A stretch of 64,000 bases of DNA, taken from positions 558,001 to 622,000 of the forward strand of contig NZ_CP097121.1 in NCBI RefSeq assembly GCF_024029675.1, in the 5' to 3' direction. This stretch comes from Fructilactobacillus carniphilus (GTDB lineage: Bacteria > Bacillota > Bacilli > Lactobacillales > Lactobacillaceae). Within the stretch, counting starts at the first letter, position 1. Every line of letters starts with the position of its first letter. Below the pieces are notes generated by a model that ran no database searches, was not told where the DNA came from, and saw only the letters and a program-made list of their open reading frames with translations. Both the position numbers and the translations under genes were made by a program. Of this stretch, positions 27,854 to 36,305 are shown one piece after another.

Positions 27854-28500
27854 TCCGGAAATCGGGCCCTAATCTTATAGATGGGGCCTTTTTCTTTGAA
27901 CTTTTCCTCGTATTCCGTTTCCACGTTTTCGTTTAATTCTTCGGCATTCCCGTGGTGTAAATCTAGGTTAACCCGTTCAAACTGTAATCCAAAATTATTC
28001 AAACTAACCAAGGAGTACTCAAACAGACCGCGATTATCGGTTTTAAATTCCAACGGTGCGTTAGCAGGTAAAATTCGTTGGTAACTGGCTAAAAAGTTAG
28101 GCGAAGTCAGTCTCCGCTTAGTGTGACGTTTTTTCGGCCAAGGGTCAGAAAAATTTAAATACAATTGTTGTACTTCACCCTTTTCAAATAGGTCCGCTAC
28201 GTCCCCACCATTGGTTAAAATCAACTGGACGTTTTTTAATCCTGAGTTAACAGCTTTTTTAACAGCCATCGCTAACACTGAATCTTCTAAATCGATACCA
28301 ATGTAGTTAACATCTGGATGTTTTTGGGCCATGCCAATGATAAATTGACCTTTTCCTGAACCAATTTCCATGTGAATGGGTGCTTGGGGATTAGCAAAGC
28401 GACTAGCCCACTGACCCACGTAACGTTCAGGTTCTAACACAGCAAAATCTGGATGGTCCTGCATGTAGGGCAAGGCCCACTTTTTTTTGCGAATTCTCAT
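27850..28500 (-). CDS. trmB: tRNA (guanine-N7)-methyltransferase
   Basis: 216 residues. The TrmB pattern is clear: MRIRKKKWALPYM at the start, MEIGSGKGQFIIGMA (SAM site), LYLNFSDPWPKKRHTKRRL and TDNRGLFEYSL. It methylates G46 of tRNAs. The start overlaps the stop of ecsB (ATGA), and the ribosome site lies in a 17-bp tandem duplication described separately. Confidence 0.96.
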   Translation of the reverse strand: MRIRKKKWALPYMQDHPDFAVLEPERYVGQWASRFANPQAPIHMEIGSGKGQFIIGMAQKHPDVNYIGIDLEDSVLAMAVKKAVNSGLKNVQLILTNGGDVADLFEKGEVQQLYLNFSDPWPKKRHTKRRLTSPNFLASYQRILPANAPLEFKTDNRGLFEYSLVSLNNFGLQFERVNLDLHHGNAEELNENVETEYEEKFKEKGPIYKIRARFPD

Positions 28501-29732
28501 TTAATTGTTTCCTTCCTGTAATTGTTTCCTTCCTGTTCCTGACTTTTACGAACGAAGCGTGTCATTAACCACCAAATAATGACTGAACCACTTACCATAC
28601 TGATGAAAGCGGCACTGATCGGTGCTTTTCCAAGTAACAAGACCACCACTTCCAGTACTAGTTCGATTACCAAGAGCCATTGCCAAAATTGCCGAAAATT
28701 ACGTACCTGATCCGAGGTCTGAACCGGGTAGAGACGAGTAAACACGTTATTAGCAAAAAAGGTAAAGAACGGGCGCAGTTGGATTCCCGTTAAATAAAGC
28801 AAAGTGAGCGCCACAATCACAGCCACAACCGAATTATCTAAGAAAAAGAGAATGACCGCTGCGACCACTAATAAGCGGACATACATCGAACTGGTTTCTC
28901 CGTCCCGGAAAAAGGTGCGAACGTACAAATTAGTGTATAAATGGTGTTGATTTTGGGGAATTCTGCGGAAAAATCGGTCCAAATATGCTCGGCGCTTAGG
29001 TTGTGGTCCTACCGTTGGTACATCCGTAAAGAGCGCAAAAAAACGATAAATCCGGAGAATCCGAAGCTGTTCGGCGGCTACAATCCCCTGCCAGTTCAAC
29101 GGCGGAACCTGTTTCTGAATTAACCAACCACTAATTATCAGTAATCCAGTTGCTAATCCAAATGCGACCCATAAGTTAACCGTGATTCCCATGCTAAAAA
29201 TCAAGAGCGGAAGGAACCACTGAAATAACGGTTGGCGCCACCAGGTTAAGCGCTGATGATTTCGCAACGTCCAGAATTGATAGCTCAACCAGTCCCACTT
29301 TAAAAGCAGACTGAGGCAAAAGCCCATAGCTAGCTGAATTAGATTCCAATCCAAACTAACACTTACAAACGGAAGTAAAGCAAACCACACGCCCGCTTGC
29401 ATGAGGCCGGCCATCAATAAACTATAAATAAAAGATTGGCGAAAGTAACCTTGTAATTGCCCTTCCTGAGGAGCCAAAAAAACTCGATCAGGCGCCATGA
29501 TTAAGGTTGCCAAGCGTCCCAATTGTAGCCCGAGTTCAAGAACCGCGATGATAATGATGGGTTGCCACCATTGATGAGGAGTCAGGCCCCGCAAAAAATT
29601 AGAATAGGCTAAGCCTAGTGCCCCCACAAAAAACATTAGGGCAATGACAAAGAAGTCATTAAAAACGTAGCGCAGGTACTTCGTTAATTGCATCCAGTGG
29701 TCAACTAACCGGTGCTGAAACAAATTATGCAT
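28497..29732 (-). CDS. ecsB: EcsB-type ABC transporter permease
   Basis: About 411 residues with some eight to ten membrane helices, paired with the EcsA ATPase as in B. subtilis. The EcsAB transporter affects competence, exoprotein secretion and regulated intramembrane proteolysis; its cargo is uncertain. Start taken at ATG 29732 (MHNLFQHRLVDHW), after AAAGGG and overlapping ecsA by 8 bases. The C-terminal seven residues (YRKETIK) exist only because of a 17-bp duplication. Confidence 0.86.
   Translation of the reverse strand: MHNLFQHRLVDHWMQLTKYLRYVFNDFFVIALMFFVGALGLAYSNFLRGLTPHQWWQPIIIIAVLELGLQLGRLATLIMAPDRVFLAPQEGQLQGYFRQSFIYSLLMAGLMQAGVWFALLPFVSVSLDWNLIQLAMGFCLSLLLKWDWLSYQFWTLRNHQRLTWWRQPLFQWFLPLLIFSMGITVNLWVAFGLATGLLIISGWLIQKQVPPLNWQGIVAAEQLRILRIYRFFALFTDVPTVGPQPKRRAYLDRFFRRIPQNQHHLYTNLYVRTFFRDGETSSMYVRLLVVAAVILFFLDNSVVAVIVALTLLYLTGIQLRPFFTFFANNVFTRLYPVQTSDQVRNFRQFWQWLLVIELVLEVVVLLLGKAPISAAFISMVSGSVIIWWLMTRFVRKSQEQEGNNYRKETIK
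28503..28536. repeat. 17-bp perfect tandem duplication at the ecsB-trmB junction
   Basis: Plus-strand unit aattgtttccttcctgt occurs twice without gap (28503-28519 and 28520-28536). Each copy carries an AGGAAGGA ribosome site on the minus strand. Confidence 0.97.
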
Positions 29733-30492
29733 CCTTATCACCCTTTACATTCGATTTTAGCTGGTCCTGCTGGCGCGCTAATGCCAAATAAATATCAGTT
29801 AATGAATCGCCTAATTCATGATAGCGTTCCTTAATTTGGGGCATCGTCCCTTCATAATTTACCTGACCATCATTAATGAGGACAAACCGGTCACAGTGTT
29901 TTTCAGCCGTATCCAGAACGTGGGTCGACATCAAGACGCTAACTCCTTCCGCCTTTTTTTGATCAATCAGGTTCAAGAGGTCATCAACTGCTAGTGGATC
30001 TAATCCCAAAAATGGTTCATCAATTACTAATAATTGGGCGTTAGTGATGAAAGCACAGACAATCATCACCTTCTGGCGCATTCCCTTCGAAAAATTAGCC
30101 GGAAACCATTCTAACTTATTTTCCAGGCGAAAGAGTTTCAATAACCGATCAGCCCGTTCCCACGCTACTGCTTGATCTAAATTATAGGCCATAATCGTTG
30201 TATCAATGTGTTCCCGTAAGGTTAATTCTGGATAAAGGACCGGCATCTCAGGCACATAAGCAATTTGTTGTTTATAACGTTGCACATCATCTTGAATTTG
30301 GAGTCCATTTAGCGTAATTGTTCCCGAAAATGGAGTCATTAGCCCAATAATGTGGTTAATGGTAGTTGATTTACCCGCTCCATTTAGGCCGATTAACGAA
30401 ACTAATTCTCCGTCCTGAACGTCAAAGGTTTCCGCCTTTAAAACCGGAATGCTAGAATAGCCTCCCGTTAGTTGATTAACTTCTAAAGTCAT
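29725..30492 (-). CDS. ecsA: EcsA-type ABC transporter ATPase
   Basis: About 255 residues. Walker A is GLNGAGKSTT, the signature motif is FSKGMRQKV, Walker B is LLVIDEP, and the H-loop is STHVLD. It is the ATP-hydrolysing half of the EcsAB exporter. ATG at 30492 (MTLEVNQLTGGYS) is preferred over the in-frame GTG at 30501. The HIT gene is divergent, as in the ecsA-hit arrangement of B. subtilis. Confidence 0.9.
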   Translation of the reverse strand: MTLEVNQLTGGYSSIPVLKAETFDVQDGELVSLIGLNGAGKSTTINHIIGLMTPFSGTITLNGLQIQDDVQRYKQQIAYVPEMPVLYPELTLREHIDTTIMAYNLDQAVAWERADRLLKLFRLENKLEWFPANFSKGMRQKVMIVCAFITNAQLLVIDEPFLGLDPLAVDDLLNLIDQKKAEGVSVLMSTHVLDTAEKHCDRFVLINDGQVNYEGTMPQIKERYHELGDSLTDIYLALARQQDQLKSNVKGDKDA

Positions 30493-30526
30493 TAAATTCA
30501 CTCTTTCATTCGTCGTTTTATGAATG

Positions 30527-30532
30527 ATTATA
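30527..30532 (-). promoter_or_regulatory. Extended -10 promoter of ecsA
   Basis: Minus-strand TGGTATAAT (TGn plus TATAAT). No good -35 hexamer is visible. Confidence 0.55.
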
Positions 30533-30567
30533 CCATAAGGAGTTCAAAACTTGCGGTTGATCTAGTG

Positions 30568-30573
30568 TATAAT
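30568..30573 (+). promoter_or_regulatory. -10 box upstream of the HIT gene
   Basis: TATAAT at a suitable distance from the HIT start at 30597. No convincing -35. Confidence 0.45.
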
Positions 30574-30596
30574 GAAGAAGTAAAGGAGTGATTAAA

Positions 30597-31037
30597 ATGC
30601 CACAATTTGATGACCAATGTGTTTTTTGCAAAATCATTCAAGGAGAAATTCCCAGTTTCCCTGTTTACGAGGATGATCAAGTACTTGCCTTTTTAGATAT
30701 TTCACAAGCGACTCCTGGTCATACCCTAGTAATTCCGAAACGTCACATTCAAGACATTTTTGCCTTTGATGCAGACCAAGCGGGGCAAGTTTTTGCGCGA
30801 ATTCCCAAAATTGCCCGAGCAATTAAAGCGTCTAACCCTAAAATTACCGGAATGAACATTGTGAATGATAACGGAAAAATCGCCTATCAATCAGTTTTCC
30901 ACGCACATTTTCATTTAATTCCGCGTTACACCACTGAAGACGATTTCTCCATTCACTTTGGAGATCACACTAAGGAATACAATCAAGCTAAATACGAAGC
31001 ATTGCAAACATCCATTCAAAAACACCTGCCGGATTAA
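30597..31037 (+). CDS. hit: HIT-family nucleotide hydrolase
   Basis: 146 residues from ATG 30597 after AAGGAG. Zinc-type Cys motif CVFCKIIQGEIPSF near the N-terminus and the histidine triad HAHFHLIPR are both present. HIT proteins hydrolyse or transfer nucleotides from phosphoramidates and dinucleotides such as AMP-lysine or Ap4A-type compounds. It is divergent from ecsAB. An in-frame GTG three codons earlier overlaps the ribosome site and was not used. Confidence 0.94.
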   Translation: MPQFDDQCVFCKIIQGEIPSFPVYEDDQVLAFLDISQATPGHTLVIPKRHIQDIFAFDADQAGQVFARIPKIARAIKASNPKITGMNIVNDNGKIAYQSVFHAHFHLIPRYTTEDDFSIHFGDHTKEYNQAKYEALQTSIQKHLPD

Positions 31038-31158
31038 ATTAAATTATTTTTAAGTTTGCCGAGAAAAACGTCAGATAATTACAAGTATGTTATATTGTTA
31101 AAAGAGTTGTTTTCGATAATTCTGTAATTTTTAAAGAAATGGATGTGGATATATTATT

Positions 31159-32043
31159 ATGAATAAGAAAAAATGGGCCGTCGGAGCCGCTGGACTATTA
31201 CTTAGTCTGTCACTGGCTGCCTGTGGTCAGGGTAAAACCGTTGCCACAACTGATGGCGGTAAGATTACACAAGAACAATTTTACGATAAAATGAAGTCAA
31301 CCCAACAAGGGAAGGCTCAATTACAACAAATGATTCTGAACAAATGTTTGGAACATGAATACGGTAGTAAGGTTAAACAATCTGAAGTTGACAAGCAATT
31401 TGACCAATACAAGAAACAATATGGAACGCAGTTTGACTCCATCTTACAACAACAAGGAATGACAGAAAGTCAACTGAAAGAATCCATTCGAAACAACCTC
31501 CTATTAAAAGAAGCCGTTATGGATAAGACGGACTTCTCAAACAAGCAACTAGAAAAACAATTTAAAAAGTACCAGCCTAAGGTTACCGTCAAGGAATTAG
31601 CTGTAAGCGATAAAGACACTGCTCAAAAAGCTATTTCTGACTTAGACAACGGAACTAGTTGGAAAGATGTCGCTAAGCAGTATGGTGCTGACGACACTAC
31701 CAAGAAAAACGGTGGTCAAGAAGTTAGCTTTGATAATTCCACTTCTGGTATTGATAACTCCGTTAAAAAAGCAGCTTACAAACTTAACAACGGTGATTAC
31801 TCCAAGGAACCAATTAAAACCCAGAACGGTTACGCTGTGATTCAGATGGTTAAACACCCTAAGAAGGGAACCTTAAAGGAACACAAGAGCGAAGTTAAGG
31901 AACAATTAGCTAACGAACGCTTGAGTGACCAAAAGACGGTTCACAAGGTTGTTTCGGAAGTCCTGAAGGACGGTCACGTTCAAATCGAAGACTCCAGCAT
32001 GAAGAATATCTTATCTGGTTACATTGATACTTCCAAAAAATAA
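31159..32043 (+). CDS. prsA: Foldase lipoprotein PrsA (parvulin-type PPIase)
   Basis: 294 residues. Signal peptide with lipobox LAAC (Cys22) places it on the outer face of the membrane. The N-domain is helical (MKSTQQGKAQLQQMILNKC); the parvulin domain at about 130-230 contains VTVKELAVSDKDTAQKAI, GGQEVSFDNS and NGYAVIQMVK. PrsA helps secreted proteins fold after export. The unpaired Cys in ILNKCLEHEY is unusual for an exported Gram-positive protein. It is monocistronic with a strong terminator. Confidence 0.93.
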   Translation: MNKKKWAVGAAGLLLSLSLAACGQGKTVATTDGGKITQEQFYDKMKSTQQGKAQLQQMILNKCLEHEYGSKVKQSEVDKQFDQYKKQYGTQFDSILQQQGMTESQLKESIRNNLLLKEAVMDKTDFSNKQLEKQFKKYQPKVTVKELAVSDKDTAQKAISDLDNGTSWKDVAKQYGADDTTKKNGGQEVSFDNSTSGIDNSVKKAAYKLNNGDYSKEPIKTQNGYAVIQMVKHPKKGTLKEHKSEVKEQLANERLSDQKTVHKVVSEVLKDGHVQIEDSSMKNILSGYIDTSKK

Positions 32044-32050
32044 CTAGATT

Positions 32051-32083
32051 AAAAAAAACTCAGACATTTGTCTGAGTTTTTTT
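32051..32083. terminator. Bidirectional terminator between prsA and yhaN
   Basis: AAAAAAAACTCAGACA-TT-TGTCTGAGTTTTTTT, with runs on both sides for the converging genes. Confidence 0.92.
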
Positions 32084-32089
32084 AGTTAA

Positions 32090-34624
32090 TCAAAGTTCAA
32101 TTAGATGCTTGACCGCGGCTTCCTTAATTGGGCTTTGGTTGGCAGTGAAATAAATAATTTGAGTCGTTTGCGAGAGCGTTTCTAGTAGTTCTAACGCCCG
32201 TTGCGTTCGTACCTCATCGAAATCAGCAAATCCGTCATCAATTATGATTGGAAACGGAAACTCATCGCTAAACGAAACCGTTAAGGCAAAAACTAGAGCA
32301 AGGTAAAGCTGTTGCATTGTCCCCCGTGATAATTCGGCCACCTTAAATCGTTGCCCAGTTTTGGTAACCACCTCTAATTTTTGCTGGTAGCGAATCTGTT
32401 GATAATGTTGATCAGTTAAGATCGCAAAGTAGTGTTGTGCTAACTGTTGCACCCTCGGGAACCGACCGTGGCTAGCTTCGTTTAACACCTTTTCAATCCA
32501 GTCAAAGGAAAGTTGTAGCACAAGCCACTGTTTCGATAGATCAATAATTTCAGCTTCCAGATTGGCCTGCTGCTGCCGTAATTTAGCCAGCGTCCCGTCC
32601 TGACTGATTTGCTGTAATTGCGTCTTTTGGACGGTAGTTGTTTGCACCACTTGCCTAAGCTGCGTTTGAATTTGCTGTAATTTGGCTTCTAGACTTTGGA
32701 CTTGCCCTTCTACTTCTGCCTTGGTCTTGAATTGCTGCAACCGACCAACTAACGTAGGCGTAAACTTTTGTTGCAGTCGTTGCTTTTGCTGGCTTAACTG
32801 TTGATGCTGCTGTTCTTGCTCTAAGCGCACGTTAAACTCGTTCAAATTAGCAACCTGCTGCTTGGCCAACTCACTGTGCAATTGATCTTCTCGTTGGTGC
32901 AATTCCTGTTCTAGATGGGTTAATTGCTGTTCATTTTCACGCAGTCGCTGGTCTAACTGTTCTTGTCGTTGGCGTTCATCCTTAAGTCCAGCCAACCACT
33001 TTTGAATGGTACTTAACTGTTGGGCAACCGGTTGTTCTTGCAGATGCAGGAATGGCTCACCAAATTGCCACTGCTGGAGGTAGTGGTTTAATTCTTGCGT
33101 TACTTGATTAACTTGCTGTTGTAACTGAACGACACGTGCTTTTTGTTGTTCCCGTTTCTTGATGCTCGTTTGTAAAGTAGTTAACCATAACGATTGGTTC
33201 ACGTCAGAAATATGATACTGTTCACCGAACTGCTGTAATTGGTCTGCAATCTGTTGAAGTTGCACTGCATTTTTCTCATCTTGATGAGCAGCACTGGATT
33301 GCGATCCTGCTTGCCATTGCAGATATCCTCCATAACCCAACAATAAAAGCCCGACCAATCCGAGAACAATTAACAGACTTTTACCCAAGACAACTCCTAA
33401 ACAGAGCAACCCGGCTCCTAAAATCATTAGAATGATTGGTAAATGTGACGGAGTTGAGGTTGATTGTCTGGTAGGCACCTGTTCAGCGTTTTGGAGCATA
33501 GTTTGCTGCTGGAGCAGTTGCTCCACCCGTTGATAATCAGCGGCAGTAAACGGCGCGGCCGCTGCTCCCCCAGTTTCTAACTCGTCATCATGTAAACGAC
33601 TAGTTTCTGAATCTAGTTGGCCCTGTAGATTTCGTTGTTGTTGCCACTGATCTTGGGCTTGTGCTAGTTGTTCACTCAAATTATCAATTTGATGTTGGTG
33701 TTGTAAGTAAAATTGGTACTGCGTCGGAACCGTGCGTTGCTGTGCCTTCTGCACCAGCTCGTGCGTCTTAGCCACGCTTTGCTTTAAAAAATTAATTTCC
33801 GTTTGCAGGCGTTGTAGTTGGTCTAAATCAGCCTGCGTATAACCAGGATGTGGAGTTAAATCCTGCTGCTCTAATTGTTGCAATTCCTGATATTCGGACC
33901 AATCTTGCTGATCCTTATAGGTCTGTTGCAACTCCTTTTGAGTGGTTGCTTCCTGCTGCTCTAATTTATCTACTTCGGTTTGTCCCTGGGCAATTTGCTG
34001 CGTTAATTTTAGGTATTCCGGATACTGCGTTTGCGCCCGTTGAATTTCCTGACTTAGTTCATCGTATTCCTTCAATTTTTGGTTGAGCGCAGGCTTTTTT
34101 CCGCGTAGTTTATATAGGTCGTCTGTTTCGGACTTGATCTCTTTTTCTAATCCCAACCATTGATTAATACCCACTACCCCAATCCGACGAATTCGTTCCT
34201 CTAATTCAGTGGTGGTTAATTTTTGGATTGTTTCAACGGCACTGGCATCAAAATAAAATAATTTGTTATATACATCACGGTTAATTGGGCCTAACAACTG
34301 TTGTAGGCGTTCGTTTGCAACCGGATTACCCTGAGCATCGAATAAGGACAAATCACCGCCCTTTTTTCCTTCCACGCGTTCAATCACTAATCGTTCTGAA
34401 TCGGTAGAGACCGTCAACTTACCACCCATTTGACTTTTATCCTTTGGAGCATATGGATGGTTGGCCTGCCGGTTTTTGAAGCCAAACAAAATGTCTAAAA
34501 TGAAATTAATCAGAGTCGTTTTCCCTGCTTCATTTTTACCATAAATGATTTGTAAATCCGCAAACTGGAGGTGCAGATGGTTCAACTTACCATAGTTGTA
34601 AACATCAATTGTGTCAATCTTCAT
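32090..34624 (-). CDS. yhaN: YhaN-type SbcC-like ATPase
   Basis: About 844 residues from ATG 34624 (MKIDTIDVYNYG), 7 bases after GGAGGAG. Rad50/SbcC layout: P-loop YGKNEAGKTTLINF at the N-terminus, a long Gln-rich coiled coil, a short hydrophobic hairpin (LPIILMILGAGLLCLGVVLG) in the middle, and C-terminal LSRGTMQQLYLALVFAL (signature) with IIIDDGFADFD (Walker B). It probably acts with the YhaO nuclease on DNA ends. The mid-protein membrane-like hairpin is a known YhaN feature. Confidence 0.88.
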   Translation of the reverse strand: MKIDTIDVYNYGKLNHLHLQFADLQIIYGKNEAGKTTLINFILDILFGFKNRQANHPYAPKDKSQMGGKLTVSTDSERLVIERVEGKKGGDLSLFDAQGNPVANERLQQLLGPINRDVYNKLFYFDASAVETIQKLTTTELEERIRRIGVVGINQWLGLEKEIKSETDDLYKLRGKKPALNQKLKEYDELSQEIQRAQTQYPEYLKLTQQIAQGQTEVDKLEQQEATTQKELQQTYKDQQDWSEYQELQQLEQQDLTPHPGYTQADLDQLQRLQTEINFLKQSVAKTHELVQKAQQRTVPTQYQFYLQHQHQIDNLSEQLAQAQDQWQQQRNLQGQLDSETSRLHDDELETGGAAAAPFTAADYQRVEQLLQQQTMLQNAEQVPTRQSTSTPSHLPIILMILGAGLLCLGVVLGKSLLIVLGLVGLLLLGYGGYLQWQAGSQSSAAHQDEKNAVQLQQIADQLQQFGEQYHISDVNQSLWLTTLQTSIKKREQQKARVVQLQQQVNQVTQELNHYLQQWQFGEPFLHLQEQPVAQQLSTIQKWLAGLKDERQRQEQLDQRLRENEQQLTHLEQELHQREDQLHSELAKQQVANLNEFNVRLEQEQQHQQLSQQKQRLQQKFTPTLVGRLQQFKTKAEVEGQVQSLEAKLQQIQTQLRQVVQTTTVQKTQLQQISQDGTLAKLRQQQANLEAEIIDLSKQWLVLQLSFDWIEKVLNEASHGRFPRVQQLAQHYFAILTDQHYQQIRYQQKLEVVTKTGQRFKVAELSRGTMQQLYLALVFALTVSFSDEFPFPIIIDDGFADFDEVRTQRALELLETLSQTTQIIYFTANQSPIKEAAVKHLIEL

Positions 34625-35852
34625 CCGTAAACTCCTCCTGATTCGTTTTTCCCTGCAGGAATGTTTCACTCTGGCGCCGTAATTCGGTCAATGCGGTTGG
34701 GTTTCCTAAAGCTTGATAAATAAAGTCCTGTTGAAAGAGTTTCTTGGCCAACTCATTGACATGACTCTCGGTAAAGACCTCTGCCTGAGTATCCCGCCAG
34801 AAAGCCTCATCCAAATCAGCAAACTGCAATGATTCAGTTTCATTAACAGTTAGTTCGTAAACCCACGCGTTTAGTTGGTCATACTGCGAGCGTAGTGCTT
34901 GCTGCAGTTGTCCTAGTAAGATTCCATTTTGGGAATTAACCGCCACGGTGGTATTAATCCCAGCTGTGGTGGCGTTCAAAACTACGTTTAGCAGGTGTAA
35001 TTTAGAAAAATCTGCCGCTTGAATGGTTGCAACCAGTTGGTCAACTACCTCGGTTACACTCATGGCCTGCGTAATGGTGATTTCTAAAGGTGCATAAACC
35101 ACGGGAGAAGTCGCCACAAATTCGGTAGTAAGTCTGTGATCAGTCGAATCAGTCGACACCAGCAGGTATCCCTTTTCACCTGGCTCATTTTTGTGCCGTC
35201 CCTGAATGTCACCCGGATAGTTAATCGGTGAATTTGCGTCTAATTGTTGCCGCTTATGAATGTGCCCTAGGGCCCAGTAGTCATAGCCCTTTTCCTCTAA
35301 TTCCGGTACGGTAAAGGGCGCGTACCGTGAATCAGTACCAGACTTAACCGCTCCGTGCAACATTCCAATTGTAAAATCAGCCTGACTGCCGGTTGGGTAA
35401 GCACGAACCATGTCAGTAGCAACCGCCTGCTGGTCATAACTAAACCCGCTAATGGCAACGGTGGTCCCGTCTTTTAAAGTTAGTAGTTTTGTTTCCACTT
35501 GGGGACCAAAAACCTGCACGTTTTCCGGAAAGTGTAACTGTGCTTTCCCATTCGTTTGGAAGTCATGATTTCCAAACGACAGAAAAACCGGAATCTGATG
35601 CTCATTTAATCGTTGTAGTTGTTCCAACAAAAAATTATGCGCCGCCGCACTCGGATTTTTACTATCAAACACATCTCCTACGATTAATACAAAGTCAACG
35701 GATGCTTGAATGGCATCCGTTACAATCCGTTCAAAAGAAACATAGGGAGCAGCATGTAGCGTCTCCCATAGAGCCGTGGGCGCTGCTTCATCATCCTTAA
35801 TTCCAGTAAACGGCGTGTCCAAATGTAAATCGGCCGTATGAATAAACTTCAT
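34614..35852 (-). CDS. yhaO: YhaO-type metallophosphoesterase (SbcD-like nuclease)
   Basis: 412 residues. Calcineurin-type motifs run in order: HTADLHLDTPF, VLIVGDVFDSKNPS, LSFGNHDF, GMLHGAV and ALGHIHKRQ. This is the Mre11/SbcD-type DNA exonuclease fold. Its stop overlaps the yhaN start by 11 bases, so the pair is translationally coupled. Role in double-strand break processing is inferred from the family. Confidence 0.9.
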   Translation of the reverse strand: MKFIHTADLHLDTPFTGIKDDEAAPTALWETLHAAPYVSFERIVTDAIQASVDFVLIVGDVFDSKNPSAAAHNFLLEQLQRLNEHQIPVFLSFGNHDFQTNGKAQLHFPENVQVFGPQVETKLLTLKDGTTVAISGFSYDQQAVATDMVRAYPTGSQADFTIGMLHGAVKSGTDSRYAPFTVPELEEKGYDYWALGHIHKRQQLDANSPINYPGDIQGRHKNEPGEKGYLLVSTDSTDHRLTTEFVATSPVVYAPLEITITQAMSVTEVVDQLVATIQAADFSKLHLLNVVLNATTAGINTTVAVNSQNGILLGQLQQALRSQYDQLNAWVYELTVNETESLQFADLDEAFWRDTQAEVFTESHVNELAKKLFQQDFIYQALGNPTALTELRRQSETFLQGKTNQEEFTDED

Positions 35853-35870
35853 TACTTTCTCCTTTTTGCC

Positions 35871-35905
35871 ACAAAAAAAGAAGCACCGTTTCCAGCACTT
35901 CTTTT
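35871..35905 (-). terminator. Terminator after yheA
   Basis: Minus-strand AAAGAAGTGC-TGGAAACG-GTGCTTCTTTTTTT before the yhaO start. Confidence 0.82.
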
Positions 35906-35908
35906 GAA

Positions 35909-36256
35909 TTAGCCTTCGTAAAGTTGACGCAATGGTTCAGTAATTACCATGTTAGCATCATCAATTAACTTACCCATGGCCTTTTCCCGTTCCATTAACA
36001 CTTTAATGGCTGGAAGATCGTTCATTTTGTCGGCCAATTCGCGAGCATACTTCATATCGTCTGGAGTAATTTCTTGACCGGCCATTTGTTTTTGCCGTAA
36101 ATCACTTTGGTTTTTTTGAAAGTCAGTGAAAACTTTGTATGATTCTTTTTCGTTCTTTAAAGCTTCAAAAGCGTTCTTCAAGTTAGTAAATTCTTCTGAT
36201 TTAACCACTGTTTCTTGCATTTTTTGCGCTTGTTCCATAATCTTGTTATCTGACAT
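35909..36256 (-). CDS. yheA: YheA, YlbF/YmcA family protein
   Basis: 115 residues, almost all helical: SEEFTNLKNAFEALKNEKES, YKVFTDFQKNQSDLRQKQMAG, ITPDDMKYARELADKMNDLP and EREKAMGKLIDDANMVI. This is the YheA (UPF0342) branch of the YlbF/YmcA family, whose better-known members are RNase Y partners. Adjacency to yhaO is also seen in B. subtilis and lactobacilli. Function unproven. Confidence 0.88.
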   Translation of the reverse strand: MSDNKIMEQAQKMQETVVKSEEFTNLKNAFEALKNEKESYKVFTDFQKNQSDLRQKQMAGQEITPDDMKYARELADKMNDLPAIKVLMEREKAMGKLIDDANMVITEPLRQLYEG

Positions 36257-36305
36257 TATTGTTCTCCTTTTTATTTATACTAATTTAATTCTAACATACT
36301 GGCTA

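Noticed and set aside
32090..35852. YhaN/YhaO pair as a defence system of SbcCD type
   Set aside because: Gene content and the yheA neighbour match the housekeeping yhaO-yhaN locus of Firmicutes.
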